DNA of 64,000 nucleotides from Siphonodentalium dalli (GCA_032622095.1 CP136065.1:113997195-114061194), one strand, 5' to 3'; shown: positions 28,953 to 41,346, counted from the first letter of the stretch. A program made the numbers and translations. The notes: generated from the letters alone by a model not told the origin.

Positions 28953-29157
28953 TAGTAATGCCCTAAATAATCGACTCCTTATCAGCAGAATTATGGGTAA
29001 CTTTTCAGAATTTAGTCGGAAATATGGCTTGTTGCCATTCATCAGAGAGCTCTGTGAGAGCTTGATAAATGGCAACAAGTCATATTTCCCACTAAATCCT
29101 GAAAAGTTACCCATAATTCTGCTGTAGTTAAGGAGTCGATTACTTAGGGCATTACTG
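28953..29157. mobile_element. Foldback MITE, Tc1/mariner-type (copy 1)
   Basis: Nearly the whole 205 bp is one inverted repeat: AGTAATGCCCTAAATAATCG at the left matches its inverted, slightly diverged copy ending GGGCATTACTG. TA lies on both sides. A second copy is at 38094-38281. Confidence 0.8.
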
Positions 29158-29159
29158 TA

Positions 29160-29639
29160 ACTCTGATTGAGATGTTGCCTTGGATCTTACTCCTCACTTG
29201 CTGCTAATTCTAAGATCTCAAACTCATTCCTTAGAAAGATTCAGTCTGAATTTCTATACCCCAATGTGAGATACACCCAGCTTATGTCTGGTGAGTGGTT
29301 GCAATTTAGTTGCAAGGGGGTGTTTATTGACAAATGGCATATCTGATAGAACGTGTCAATCATATCAATGACAGTGTGTGCTGCAAATGCTAGCAAATAT
29401 TTATACCTTGCACATCAGCCGCTACCAAATAATCTACTACCCAGTTTATCAAATAAACCTAGTTCGTGAATATGAGCCCCGACGTCCATAGTAGATACTA
29501 AATGCCATTGGCTGATACAGACTTATCAAAAGTTGTCAATAGTAGATGCACAATGCTGCTTTGTCATATATACTTACCATAAGAGGTCCATAGTAGATAC
29601 TAAATGCTGCTGGGTCATACAGACTTATCATAATGGTGA
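29160..29639. other. Spacer, nothing recognised
   Basis: Contains a short local repeat (CATAGTAGATACTAAATGC twice near 29490 and 29588). No gene. Confidence 0.35.
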
Positions 29640-29990
29640 TTTAAAGACATATTATGTACTTGTTTGGGTGCGTGAAACTGATAAGTTAGTATTCAGGTGC
29701 TATGCCAACTGGGGGAATGTAGCATTTTACTAACATCACCGAAAATTTCGAGCAAATCGACCGTAACACTCCATAGAAAACATTGTCTGAGCTACTCTAA
29801 ATTGTAAATATTTACTACTCGAATCGGGATGCTTCTAACGAAAACGATTTCGCCATCGGCAGTCACTGCATGCATTTAATTAATATATAAAAATGATGGT
29901 TTGTGTTGTCCGTTTAATATTTGTAAAAATAACTACTTTGAACAAGATTATTCTCCATTTTTATTTGATCACCCTACTGGAGTGTTTCAC
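29640..29990 (+). repeat. Dispersed ~370 bp repeat, copy 2
   Basis: Second copy of the family at 28340-28727, same orientation. Confidence 0.65.
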
Positions 29991-30190
29991 ATAACTTTAA
30001 GAAATTAATATAGTTGCACTGTGTTTTATTAAATAGTACAATGCTGTGGCCGTTCGGCACATTGTGTGAACCACTTTGCAGTTCACACTAATCTGCCCAA
30101 TACAACAGCACATTCCTCAACAAACACATTGAGACTATAATAATTTCACTGTTCTCATATAATTATTTCTTTTTCTGAAATTGTTCCCAG

Positions 30191-30442
30191 CTTGGAGATG
30201 AACCCACAGAGCACCACAAGTTAGCCCAATATTATTTTTATTCCAGCTGTGAATTATTGATCCATTTCTGTGTCTTGGTTCATTTGATGCTGTGTATTGT
30301 TGGCTATGGAGCTATGATGCAATTGGCAAACCAAATAAAACGAAAGAATTCTTCATTAACTTGCTGTGATGACACTTTGGTATCAGTATCTCTAAATCAA
30401 ACACTTGAACAACATTTGTTGTCAAACTTATTTGACCGAAAG
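30191..30442 (+). CDS. Possible single coding exon of an unidentified gene (84 codons)
   Basis: A splice-acceptor-like TTGTTCCCAG precedes, and the donor-like AAG|GTAAAT follows, an open stretch of exactly 84 codons. The frame is uninterrupted and protein-like: it starts LGDEPTEHHKLAQYY, has a hydrophobic helix (LLIHFCVLVHLMLCIVGYG) that could span a membrane or pack in a helical repeat, then a basic QIKRK patch and a polar end. I do not recognise the family and found no partner exon nearby. It could also be part of a decayed element. Moderate to low confidence. Confidence 0.35.
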
Positions 30443-30509
30443 GTAAATAAAAAGAATCTAATGCCAGAAGCTTCTTTGATTCAAAAGAATCAATAACAAT
30501 ATCTTTAAT

Positions 30510-30657
30510 TTTAGGGTGGCGACAGGAAGACGACCCCGATAGGTCATGTCGCCTCCACATGACTTGTCTATTTTTGTTATATTAACTTTTTTATGTACTA
30601 GATACTATATATGATTTGTCATGAAATAAACTATTCTGATTCTGAATTCTGATTCCA
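30510..30657 (+). mobile_element. 3' tail of a retroposon (LINE or SINE)
   Basis: Ends AAATAAACTATTCTGATTCTG followed by further imperfect TGATTC repeats, the short-repeat tail typical of CR1/L2-type LINEs and their SINEs. The upstream part (GGTGGCGACAGGAAGACGAC) is short and non-coding. Confidence 0.5.
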
Positions 30658-33600
30658 AACTATTATTTCATATCCCGGAATTTGTATATAAAAAGAGCAG
30701 AACAAGCCAATTTTGTTTTGATCATTTTGTCACTTTTGCAGGATCACCAGTGCAATCTTTGGTGATGAATAAGAATAACATATAGAATGATGAGGAATAA
30801 ATGTTTTCATTTTTGTTATCAAGATAGAACTGAGATTTCTGCGACACCTTTTCATAAACAGCTTCACTGGTTACAAAAAACTGTTGTCATTTCTGTAATA
30901 ACTTGAGAACTAATACAATTAGTCCTTAAAGCCTGACTTTATTATTTAATAAATAGAGCATGGCTTGGAGTTGACTATGCAGGTATAACTCTCTTTAAAA
31001 AGCTGACAAAAATTTTACAATATTTTAATCTCTGGATATCTCATTCATAATCAGTTACTGCATCGATGGGATTCCCCTCATTTCATTGGAGAGTGGCAAA
31101 GCACGTGCATGTGTTCATTGTTTATGGATAACAGGTCACTTCACAGATCAGAGGTCAATGACGTTTTCACAGGTTTCCCATGCATTGACAAACTGAACTA
31201 TTGTTGGAAAACTGAATACAGGCGATATATCCATAACTCATTTTACTCATCGCATAAAGGAGACATCATCTTCGAGCTTTTACCAGTCAACGATATTCAT
31301 GACTGATTATTCTTTCGCATCTTATTTTATTTATAACTATTTCTAGATACTACGATTCTCACAAATATTTACTATGCCAGGAATGCACTCCATATTTGGA
31401 AATGGTTTATTATGTCATGTTGGGAATGCCATGTCGTTGTAGAAATGAAATATAATGGACACTTCTAGAGAGATACATCCGTTTGGATTATCGTCGGCTT
31501 TTCAAAGAGACTGGCAGATAGAGTGCCCAGTGGAGTGGGTATAGTTCACTGTGCGAAGCGGAGTGAACTGTACCCACCCCACTGGGCACTGTACCAGTAT
31601 TATTTCAGTTTTGTTTTGAATGCACGAAAACCCAAGACTGTACCACAAGGAAATTCAACTAAATGTTGCCACTTTGTAAGTTGACGTCATTCCTGTGAGA
31701 AAAAATTTAAGATATTTTAATTTTATTTGGACACACCTTCATAAATTGGACACATTTCTGTATATATGTTCTCGAGATTGTTGCCTCTGTTCATTGCTTT
31801 TTGCATGCAAGTTTGGTATAGTCTAAATTTAGCAAGATACTATACAAATAAGATAGAGTGCTAACTTTAACACAACACTACACCATATAGGACACAGCTC
31901 TTGATCAATCAGATGCGCCATTTCTGGATGAGGTGAAATATACCAATTTATAGATTGCATAACTGTTTTGCTATGATCTATGGATTAAACATAGCACTGA
32001 AAATGCAGTCAGCCAAAATAAGGGACTTTTATGCCCTGAAAGTATCCACAAAGTAACATAGATATCAGTCTTTGACCAGAAAAACGGGGTCCATTATGGA
32101 ATATCTGAATTTGAATACCATAAGCTAATTAGACGAGTGCTGTAATTGTACAGACCAGCTCAAAATATTCTGATGTTTCACTGATTTTCTTGTTGACCAG
32201 AGAACTTTGATATGTTTGTGTATGTTAGTGCTTTCTCTTTCAAGGTGCATTGTAAATAATATATAACGTACATAATACCATACGTTTGGAAGGAGCCATA
32301 TAGGTCTGGTCAATAGGTATACAGAGGTTCGATTTAAGACTGTTTGAGACCTATGATATTTTATTTAACAAGCTTTCGGCCACTAATTCTTGTGGCTGAA
32401 AGCTTGGTAACAATATCCTTAGAAGCTCATAAAATAGGTGTGGCTTTAAACAAACCATATATACAATACACAACCGTACATATGAACAACACTAAAACTG
32501 ATGGACAGCACATGCATAGATGCACATTATAATAAATATTGGATTTTTATACATAATAAACAAAATAAATTTAGTTTTAAAAAGTCATAAACATTTGTAT
32601 AATTACTTAAAAGAGTAAGTTACAGCATAAAACAGTGCACTATATTTATGAAGACAAATTTAATGTCTTTGAAGGAAAAATATTACTTCACAAAATACAT
32701 TGAATAAGTAATTTTCAAATGTCTTTCCAAAGATATATGACATGGATGCCACTGTAAACATTTTATATAGAAAATAAAATCAAATGATACAATATCTGTA
32801 ATGAAGAATCCCTTGGTTTGCCCAATGATAATGACTGAGCAGCAATAATTACTGAGCAGCTAAATATAAAATTTACTACAACCATAATTTTTATTTTAAG
32901 ATTCGACAACAAATATGGATTAAGGATTTCGAGAGCTAAACAGGATTTCTACTTTCGATATTGCCAGAATCTAAAACAATTTATAATGCGTAAAATCTTT
33001 TGTATATAAAGGCATAGATAGATTGGCAACTGATATAATAAACCTTCTACCACTAAAGTGAAGCAATCCAGCCATACACACAACATCTGAAAGCTGAAAT
33101 CTTTGACCAGATTAGCTGATGCTGCCTGCCTGATTCGGTAATGCAGTCAGCACTTTCTCAAATAGGGTCTTGCGAATCGGGAATTTTCCTCCAAATCTGA
33201 TATTGAATTGGGAGGCCGATGTCGCTATCGAATCAAATCTTGAATCGACTCTACAAGCCGCCAGTGCATATTGTATAGCTCCTTAAATTCAGTCACAAAT
33301 TTGTTGATATAAGGTGTTGATTAATTGCACTGTAAGTATTTTGGACCAAATTAACATCATGTGTGTGACTCTCTATATGTTTGCATAACTGATATATTCT
33401 GATCAAGTTTAATAATTGAACTAAAATGTTTCTTAGTGTAATATACGAGCAAAATGCAGTCTGCAATTAATAATTATATTGAACATCTCGAATCTGACTA
33501 TTGAAACAGAAGGATGTCCACTGTTGACCCTAGGGATATGGGATCTGGCGATTGACGATTAGCCTTTGGTGTAACAGAGTACCATGTTACCACTCTCCAA

Positions 33601-34652
33601 ATGGGCCAAGAAAGAGATTTAGTGCGATATTTTAGCTCCCCTGATTGTTTGCGTAAATAGGGCATATAAATACTAATCTGAGTTACACAATTAACCAGTA
33701 ACCAATCGATTATCGAATGCTAGGCCTGTTTGCACAGTTTGTCACTTTTTGATGTTACCTAAGTGAAACAACCACTGAAAATTTAACACGTCACAAGTAT
33801 TTTAACAAGCACCGCACATGCATCATGCATATTTCATCATCACGCTGTGCGTAATCCATAACAATGTACCAATGACAAAGGCATATTGGATGGTAAAAAA
33901 AAATCAGTGTCAAAACAGAATCACACCAGTGACATCGAATTGAATTTCGAATATTCGCAGGGCCCTATTCTATATTGATGCAGTATGGATACCTTCATCA
34001 CTTATCTGTAGTGATTATATGTAAGTTACACTATGACACCATCAACAAGAATCTAAGAGAATACTGACAATGAAAAATAGATTTAGAAGCTATTTTATAT
34101 TAGCAGAAATGCTCCAGCACCAATAGTATAAATCGTATAAGACAGTCCTCAGTTATCCAGGCAATTCGGGAGAAACTGTATCCCGATCAGGAGTGTGGGG
34201 GATAGGGCAGGATTTTGGGAAACTCCATATCCTAAATCAGGAAAGTAAACATGTCTGGGCGGGGTGCAGTTAGAAATCCCAAGATAAGAATAGACTATCT
34301 CCCCTTCTCTCTAATAATGGTGGAGAAAGAAGTAACTTCTCTCTAATCTACTCCTTGAAGCTGAGGACTGACTGATTTGATGATCAGATGAAAAAATAAC
34401 AATGAACAAAATCAAAATAAAATTATTAAAATCTATATATTAACAAACTGACTAGAACTTATTTCAATGCTGCTTTTGAGTAACTGTTATTGTAAACGTT
34501 CAGCTCAATAAAGCAGAAATGAAAAGCAATGACAAGAGATTTAAACAGGTCTATAATACTAGGTATATTTTGTGAGGGGAAATTGTTCCAGAAATACTGT
34601 ATGCAAAGGTATTATATAGCAGCCATTTAGCCTTTTTGGTGACAACATTTTA
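30658..34652. other. Long AT-rich stretch without a recognised gene
   Basis: Scanned on both strands for splice-bounded coding exons; none convincing. Landmarks: hairpin at 31528-31598; inverted pair AAGCTTTCGGCCAC / GTGGCTGAAAGCTT near 32370; and a possible element with ends CAGTCCTCAG / CTGAGGACTG at about 34143-34370, which lacks a clean target duplication. Confidence 0.4.
31528..31598. repeat. 71 bp inverted repeat (hairpin)
   Basis: AGTGCCCAGTGGAGTGGGTA pairs with TACCCACCCCACTGGGCACT, and TAGTTCAC with GTGAACTG-type sequence inside, leaving a loop around GCGAAGCG. Probably a small foldback element. Confidence 0.65.
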
Positions 34653-34854
34653 CCCTTTATTTACTGAATGGATTCTCACTTCAAGTTATAAAAGTATAGG
34701 TCCAATGTTCATCAAGAGGGAAGTTCAGGAAATATAAGCAGACAAAGGACAGACAAACAGATAATACAAGTGCAGATGCAAATTTCAGATACATGTATGG
34801 CCGTTTGTTGAACTTATTATCTGAACAATTCCTGAGTATTTAGTAAAGAAAGGG
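34653..34854. mobile_element. TTAA-type MITE (family 2, copy 1)
   Basis: Ends CCCTTTATTTACTGAAT and ATTTAGTAAAGAAAGGG are near-perfect inverted repeats, flanked by TTTA (a changed TTAA) and TTAA. A relative without intact ends is at about 40650-40870. Confidence 0.6.
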
Positions 34855-35694
34855 TTAAAAGAAACAAACGAAGCAATTACTTCTTCAGTGTGTCCTCATG
34901 GAATGTGAGTTTCATATTATCTACATGAGAACTACTGATTTCACAGAAAACTTCTGCATTGAGCAAGTGATACTTATCTTCAGAAATGAAACTGAACAAG
35001 CCTGCAAGGGGAAGCATCACAAAATTCACCCTCTGGGGACCTCATTCTGCAAATGTCAGATACACTAAATTCAGACTTGAAACTGAATATTGTGAATATT
35101 ACTGCTCTAACAAATGATTAAAGAAGAACTGTTTACTTGTTTCCACCTCTTCTATATTTTTCAGTTAACCATTTGCATCCAGCCTTCAAAGTACACGGAG
35201 AAACATCAAATTAAGACAAATAGATCTGCACTAGCCAGTCGATCTGAATACTTGATTTAAAAATATGAGTATAAAATGCTCTGTTTTGACTAGAATAATT
35301 TAAATCTACAACCCTCAGACCAGATATTACTTAAGTTTAATCAAAGGATACACAAGTGAACATTATGTAGCAGAAATTAGGTCAGGCACATCCTGAATTC
35401 AACTATTATAGTTATATTTAAATATTATAGGTGAATATGGATATTGCTGTTTTATGAAATCGATACAGGAATAATCTAAAATTATATTTCACAAAATTTA
35501 TTAAATATCAGTGTCGAACAAATTCAGCCCTCCCAATTCAGATTTTTTGGCTTCGTCAATCCGCTACGGCAACCTTGCCATGGGGCCAGTTTGCTTCAGC
35601 ATTGCTGATTGCCATAGCCAATTATGAGGGCAGCAAATTCAATACCATATTTGATTTTTATAATATAATAACATATCTCGATCCATGCCAACAA
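34855..35694. other. Spacer, nothing recognised
   Basis: AT-rich. GTCAGGCACATCCTGAATTCA near 35380 recurs in inverted form near 36250, so fragments of one dispersed repeat lie on both sides of the MITE at 35699. Confidence 0.35.
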
Positions 35695-35698
35695 TTAA

Positions 35699-35928
35699 CC
35701 CTTCCATGACTGGAGCTTCCTGAAATTTTACGAAAACCCTGTGCCGATGCATTATCTTATATATATATGCGGGAGCCTCGCATATATAAGAGAATACATT
35801 GACCTTGTAAGCCAGTGCATTCTCTTATATATGCAAGGCTCCCAAAGGCAGACTCACATATATATAAAGAGAATGCAGTGGCACAGGATCTTTAATGCTG
35901 CACCATCACAACTCACATCATCATAGGG
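35699..35928. mobile_element. MITE flanked by TTAA (family 1, copy 2)
   Basis: TTAA at 35695-35698 and 35929-35932; ends CCCTTCCATGA and ATCATAGGG. Inside, GGGAGCCTCGCATATATAAG forms an inverted pair with CTTATATATGCAAGGCTCCC. Opposite orientation to the copy at 7642-7905. Confidence 0.65.
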
Positions 35929-35932
35929 TTAA

Positions 35933-36667
35933 TCACGATCGACATTACATCGATGTCAATTACCATTCAATTGTTCTAAACATTCCAAAGCATGAGCAAT
36001 TGAGCCGTCATGTTAATATCATTTAGAAAGGCATATATGTGCTATTGTTAAATAAAATAAGCTGGCGCAAAATGTTGCAAAACACATTTTATCTGGAGAC
36101 TGTTTATATGCAGCAATATCGCTAACAGTGCAATTTGGCTGTGTACCGGGGTGCGCCATCCCAACGTTTCCACACAGACATGTAAATAGTGGATTTGGCA
36201 CTGTCAAATTTGCCTCTAAAAGTTTAATATAACTATAACAGTTGAATTCAAGATGTGCCTGACCTGATAATAGAGTGACGATATAATAATTTTTATCAAT
36301 CCACATATCACCACCATCGGCATACATATAATTTAAAGGTCCGCTTAATACTCGTGCCCCCTATATTTTCTGAGCCATCAATATATAGCTTCAATCTTGA
36401 ACTGTCATAAATTATGGTAAAAAATATATATTCAAGATAAACATCATTTGTAATATACCAGTGTCAACTGAATGATAGACAATTGTTCACTTCAGCCTGA
36501 AAATACCCTCTCCTTCATTTAACCAAGAATCCTTTGTATGTAGAACAAAATTTGCTAACAATAAAAAGTGTTGGTCTCACTTCTGTGCAGAATGATGATG
36601 TTAGCTGATAAATGTATATGACTTTGGTAAAGTCTTTTCATAGTATACAAAGTAAATGAATTAGTAT
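35933..36667. other. Spacer with dispersed repeat fragments
   Basis: A 102-codon minus-strand frame (36019-36327) runs through GGTCAGGCACATCTTGAATTC, a word that recurs near 35380, so I regard it as repeat. No gene asserted. Confidence 0.35.
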
Positions 36668-36675
36668 ATCAATAT

Positions 36676-37804
36676 TAGAGATGGGCGGTTAACCGTGGAA
36701 TCAGTTCGGTTTCGGTTGTCGGGAAAAACCGGAAATGACAACCGTGGTAAGTTGGGAAAACCCGTAGTTTCGGTTGTCACAACTTCCTGTAATCATGGCA
36801 GAGCACGACGAACAAACGAGTCCTGTGTGGAAATATTTTTCAAAGAAAGATAAGAAATCTAAGTGTGCCGCCTGTAATATATGCAGAAAGGAGTTCGCAT
36901 GGTGAAATCGCGAGGCGAATTTATTACGTTGCTTCTGTGTACACCTATTTTCGCCGTAGTAAACACAACACAAGTCAGTTTATTTTAGACACTACGCCGC
37001 CCTAATGATCAGCTCAAACTGCATTTCTAGTGCCATCGGGTCTAGTTTATTTCTCATGTTCTTTTAATCATTAAGGCCGTACAAATACTCTGAAAGGTGA
37101 ATTTGATAACGAGGATACGATATCAAAAGGTATCAATGATTGTTACCCGCATTCCCTATTAGTTTTTATCACTGTTTGGATGTTAAATCGTCAAATATAT
37201 TTGTGCGCCGTTAATTAAAAATGTTATGCCGGAATCGGAGCCGGAATGAATTATACCATTTGTCGGTAAACTGTTGAGAAATAGCACTCATTCAGGTGAC
37301 TTGTATTGGATGCATGTATAGTGTGTACAATATTATGTTCCCTAAATATGGTAATAGGCATATAGCCAGATAATGTGATTGAGAGATTCTAGTCATGTTT
37401 TATTTTCATTTTGTTGTTTATTTAAAATTTTATTTTTCAAATCATAACTATACACATATATCTAGTCACACACATTAGTTTTATGCCAATATAAATGATC
37501 ATTATATTATTTCACACTTATGATCATATGATGCTGAATTGCAGTCATACACAATACACAGTATCACTTGCATTCTAGCACTGCCACTCGACATGGACAT
37601 TAACAATATGCATGTAATAGTAAAAATATGTACCTCACAAGTTATGGTGATAAAATTGGTGTGTTTTCTTTGTAATATGATGAAGCATAATTAGATTTTT
37701 TTCACATTAGTCATTTTTATTAATAAAAACCGAAACCGAAACCGAGACTCAACTCTTTTTCCACAACCGAAACCGAGGCAAATTTTCACAACCGCCCATC
37801 TCTA
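36676..37804 (+). mobile_element. Non-autonomous hAT transposon (1,129 bp)
   Basis: Perfect 15 bp terminal inverted repeats TAGAGATGGGCGGTT / AACCGCCCATCTCTA, flanked by a perfect 8 bp target duplication ATCAATAT (36668-36675 and 37805-37812). The 8 bp duplication and the BED-finger start inside identify hAT. Subterminal CCGAAACCG repeats occur at both ends, as expected for transposase-binding sites. Confidence 0.92.
36795..36905 (+). pseudogene. hAT transposase N-terminus (BED finger start), truncated
   Basis: 36 codons starting ATG and ending in a stop. The peptide has SPVWKYFSK followed by CAACNIC, the beginning of a BED-type zinc finger as in ZBED/hAT transposases. The remaining finger ligands and the transposase core are deleted, so the element depends on a partner copy. 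Confidence 0.75.
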
Positions 37805-37812
37805 ATCAATAT

Positions 37813-38093
37813 GCAACTGTCGCCCCTTGCTTGAGTGAGACACAGAGTGCTTTCTTTTGTAGAGTTTAGTTAACTTTGTATCGTCATTCATAGGATTTCT
37901 GTGGCATAAGTTAGGGCAGATATGATCGATTCACACATCGGCTATTTGTAGCAGATGTCATTATAATATTTTGGGATGTGCAATAAATCTATAGTACCAT
38001 TAGCTGGTTCAGTCATATTACCCTCCTTTGTATACTTTCATGGTGGTGATAAAGAATTTACCTCATTTGTTTCATCACATTCTGAATAAAATA
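37813..38093. other. Downstream flank of STXBP4, nothing recognised
   Basis: Between the hAT element and the foldback MITE; may belong to the 3' untranslated region of the minus-strand gene, but no polyadenylation site was assigned. Confidence 0.3.
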
Positions 38094-38281
38094 CAGTAAT
38101 GCCCTAAATAATCGACTCCTTAACCACAGCAGAATTATGGGTACTTTTTCAGGATTTAGTCGGAAATATGGCTTGTTGCCATTCAACGGAAAGCTCTCAG
38201 TGAAAGCCATATTTCCGACTAAATCCTGAAAAATTACCCATAATTCTGGGGTTAAGGATTCGATTATTTAGGGCATTACTG
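38094..38281. mobile_element. Foldback MITE, Tc1/mariner-type (copy 2)
   Basis: CAGTAATGCCCTAAATAATC at the left and GGGCATTACTG at the right, flanked by TA (38092-38093 and 38282-38283). It is a long internal hairpin and the second copy of the family at 28953-29157. It sits 72 bp past the STXBP4 stop codon and is probably in the 3' UTR. Confidence 0.85.
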
Positions 38282-38353
38282 TAGTTTTAAATGCCTTGCT
38301 GAATCTATAGAATGAAATGAAGCAGCACTGATTCAGCAGCATATAACCGAGTG

Positions 38354-38501
38354 TTATGTCTCAGCTGCCGCAGCCCCAACTTCCTGTGTATCAGCTACTG
38401 TAATATCACTTGAATACTTTGGCTTGCGCACTTCCTGAACGGTTGGTAAATGTTGTACTCCAGATATGGGATGAGACCAGGATGTCGTTTGAGTTAAATG
38501 A
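38354..38501 (-). CDS. STXBP4: STXBP4 homologue, last coding exon (second half of WW domain and C-terminus)
   Basis: Minus strand. Acceptor TCCTTTTAG at 38502 onward, then 1 base plus 48 codons and TAA at 38354-38356. The first base completes the Asn codon of the previous exon; the peptide HLTQTTSWSHP is the end of a WW domain with its second tryptophan. A tail of about 37 residues ending AAAAET follows. In the Synip/STXBP4 family the WW domain lies near the C-terminus, as here. The protein binds syntaxin 4 in vesicle docking in vertebrates; that role in this organism is inferred. Confidence 0.8.
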
Positions 38502-40923
38502 CTAAAAGGAGAAAAAAGTTCAGAAATAATATTAGAAATGAGTCAACTGATTTTAACATGGGCTATAAGAGGGTTTCCTCAGGGACTCTGCAGAGATTTT
38601 CAGGCAATTTATTTTTTTCAAATGAATGAGGGAGGGCGGTTTTTATTTTTATTTTTTATTTCCAGCGGCCAGTTCAGACATACATCTGGGATCCCCGAAA
38701 TCAAGACCAGAAGGCTCAATTAATTGTGGAATCATTATAATTGAAACTGCGAACCAATAAAGAAAACAAAACAACAGACTAGTAGTGAAATAAAACTGGA
38801 AAAGTGTATAAAATAAAATATATGCATTGAAGTATCCTACTTCTAAAATAACATCGAGGTTGTTCCTCTTAAACTTAAAGCTAAGCAAATGAAAGGACGG
38901 AAAATGGAATGATTATATTAAATATAGTGAGGTATTAAACTGATGTTTGCCATTCACACTGTTTAAATGCGTCTTGGGAAATTGCAGACATGCTCATTTT
39001 GCCTTGTTTCGTTTAGCTTTCAACTTCTCCTGTTTCTCACTAGAGAAGTTGCGCTTACGAGATAGCACTGTCTGAAATTTTTCAAGACACGTCTTAGTAC
39101 TCTTACACTGTGGATGGCAACCATCAACCTTGTCCAAATTTTTTCGGCCATTTGCCCAATTGTTTTATCGCATTCTATGGACAATACAGCCCATTTTCTG
39201 ACAATTTTGTCACAAAATATAATTTGGTATACATGTCAACAACATCGTGTTTTTTTCAAATCACGGAATTTGCCGGTGAAGAAACGGCACGACTCGTTTG
39301 TTTGTGAACTTATAAATAACTGTAAATAATGCAACCTGCTTTAATGAATGACATTAGTTCGCTTTATTTAATCATGTTTTTTTGCGTAAATACCGAGGCC
39401 TATCATCTCCCCAGCAGCGCACTGCCATAACTCGCCGAAGTTCGTTTCGAAGTGGTGTTCCTGTCGTAATTATTTACATTACCACGTGCTAAAAGCGTAA
39501 ACCGGAAACAGCGAATTCCGGCACTTCCGCAAACGTAGAACTCGCCACTAACTCGCCACTTGAACGCGAATTGGCTGCGATTTGAATTATTTGATCGTTG
39601 GTTGTTTGGATTTCAAATAAAAAGAGTTAGGCGGCCCCTATTTTATGAGAGCGGCGGTGCCTGAGAATCAATTCATTAATTATTTTTGGCCTTATGTAAT
39701 ATATGGTAGCATGGGATCTCCGAGCATGAGAAGTTTCATACACGGAAATCCTGTGCACAAAATTTAATCTCACTGCCTGGCATTATTTGATGTTATCACG
39801 ACACTTTCATTAGTTGTATTTCTACTGCAGAACGTCTCGCCTTGAAGGAACACCAAATATAGTGTTTGTAGTTTTGGCACTTTATGTCAAAGGGATAGTA
39901 ACATACTGTACTCAGTATCTGACACACTTTTTCACCAGTATTCTGTTTAACCCTGGCAATCCAGTTTTAGGATATATTGCGATTCACTTTAGGTACATGA
40001 ATGTCTCAAACAGATCACCATCAGCGAGAAAACTGAGCCATCCTAACAGAAACCTTGGCTAAAAGGCCAGTTAAACTAAATAAATTGTTTTTCAGGGAAT
40101 GATTCGTCTCCAATAACCTGAGTCTCTTATAAGTCATAAATAGATAAACAAATCTAATTTCCAAGGCACTGACTGGTTAGTTGCCCAGGTATAGTTGTCA
40201 TAAAATCATATGAATTTACGTAGCTCGACACATGCATACGAGCTAGAGGCCAGCTCATTGACATAAAAATGAGAATCAATACGCGGTTCTCCCAGAGTAC
40301 CTTCGTTCCATGGGACAACAATGTAAACAGAGGGAAATTTGACATATGATTGAATCGCACATCAGCTTCGCTTGATTCTGTGAATGTCAGCAAATTATTG
40401 AGAAAACCGGTTTCAATTGAAACAAGTCTTTCAAAACCAAATAATTGACAGTGGACATGGCGTTGCAAAAAGTGAACCATTGTTAGCTATACTATGAAGT
40501 TTGATGTCTTGACCACTGATTCAATGCAAAATAAATTGCCTGAGAATCAAATATCGTTTTTTGTTTCGCCTCAGTGATTCTGTCATGAAAGGTGTATATG
40601 ATTATAAAAACAGATTAAACATTGGACAGAAATAGCATCAATTGCTCATTTCTTTACTAAATGGATTCTACCATCAGTTATAAAAGTATTCATTGGAATG
40701 GTCTATTATTCATCTTGATGGATGTTCAGGAAACAGAAGCAGATGACAGATTGACAAACAGATGATACAAGTGCAGAGGGATTCATTTATTCATTTATGG
40801 GATGTGTTCAGATAATATGTTCAACAAACAGCCTATGGCTAGATTTTCTGAACATTTCCTAAGGAAATGGATAAATTACTTATCAGCTAAAAGACAGCTA
40901 TGTCAGAAAATGATCATTATTAA
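38502..40923. other. STXBP4 intron (part), no strong feature
   Basis: Intron between the last two coding exons (38502-41288). It contains a basic minus-strand frame ending SSEKQEKLKAKRNKAK (about 39005-39150) of unclear nature, and a diverged relative of the TTAA family 2 element at about 40650-40870. Confidence 0.5.
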
Positions 40924-41245
40924 CCTCTTGGTTGCTATGCATCAGTACTGAGTACGGACGTAAAAATAATGTCACGCTGTGTGCTATACGTCCGTACTGG
41001 GTACGGACCTACTTCAGTACACCAGCACTCGGCGATGATTCATAAACTGGAACTCAGGAATTGGTAAATTGGAACAACTTTATCCCAAAGTTCCAAAAAG
41101 TGTATTATGTTTCACGATTGTGAATAATAATAGTCATTCAACTGAGTCAGTTTTATGGTTTTCTGATATTCCCATGATATTTTTCCACTGGAAAATGGCC
41201 ATAACGTCAATGGCCCAGCACACAACGTCATTAGCAGTGAAGAGT
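40924..41245 (+). mobile_element. TTAA-type MITE (family 3, copy 1)
   Basis: Ends CCTCTTGGTTGCTA and TAGCAGTGAAGAGT with TTAA at 40920-40923 and 41246-41249. It is related in inverted orientation to 45097-45425 through GTCCGTA...TACGGAC palindromes and TAACGTCAA words. The right end is only 39 bp from the donor site of the STXBP4 exon at 41289. Confidence 0.75.
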
Positions 41246-41288
41246 TTAACAGCATCATTATGGTGCTTTCTGAACATGCATTACTTAC

Positions 41289-41346
41289 TTAATATAGTAC
41301 TTGATACCATCTGTAGTGTAAGCTTCTTCCCAACCAAAGGGTAGAG
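41289..41346 (-). CDS. STXBP4: STXBP4 homologue, exon with first half of WW domain
   Basis: 58 nt between acceptor TTTCAG (41347 onward) and donor GTAAGT (41283-41288). Reading phase 2+18 codons+2 gives LPFGWEEAYTTDGIKYYIN, the first strand of a WW domain with the first tryptophan. It joins in phase to the HLTQTTSWSHP exon. The word GWEEAYT-DGIKY is characteristic of the STXBP4 WW domain and is the main basis for the gene assignment (family recalled, not searched). Confidence 0.85.

Noticed and set aside
34143-34370. Element with CAGTCCTCAG / CTGAGGACTG ends
   Set aside because: Ends are inverted but no TA or other target duplication is visible, so boundaries are unsure.
36019-36327. 102-codon minus-strand frame with Cys residues
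   Set aside because: It crosses a word (GGTCAGGCACATC-TTGAATTC) repeated near 35380, so it is probably dispersed repeat. No domain recognised.
39005-39150. Basic minus-strand frame ending SSEKQEKLKAKRNKAK inside an STXBP4 intron
   Set aside because: Protein-like but short, with an upstream in-frame stop and no acceptor or phase that fits STXBP4. Possibly a transposon relic; not called.
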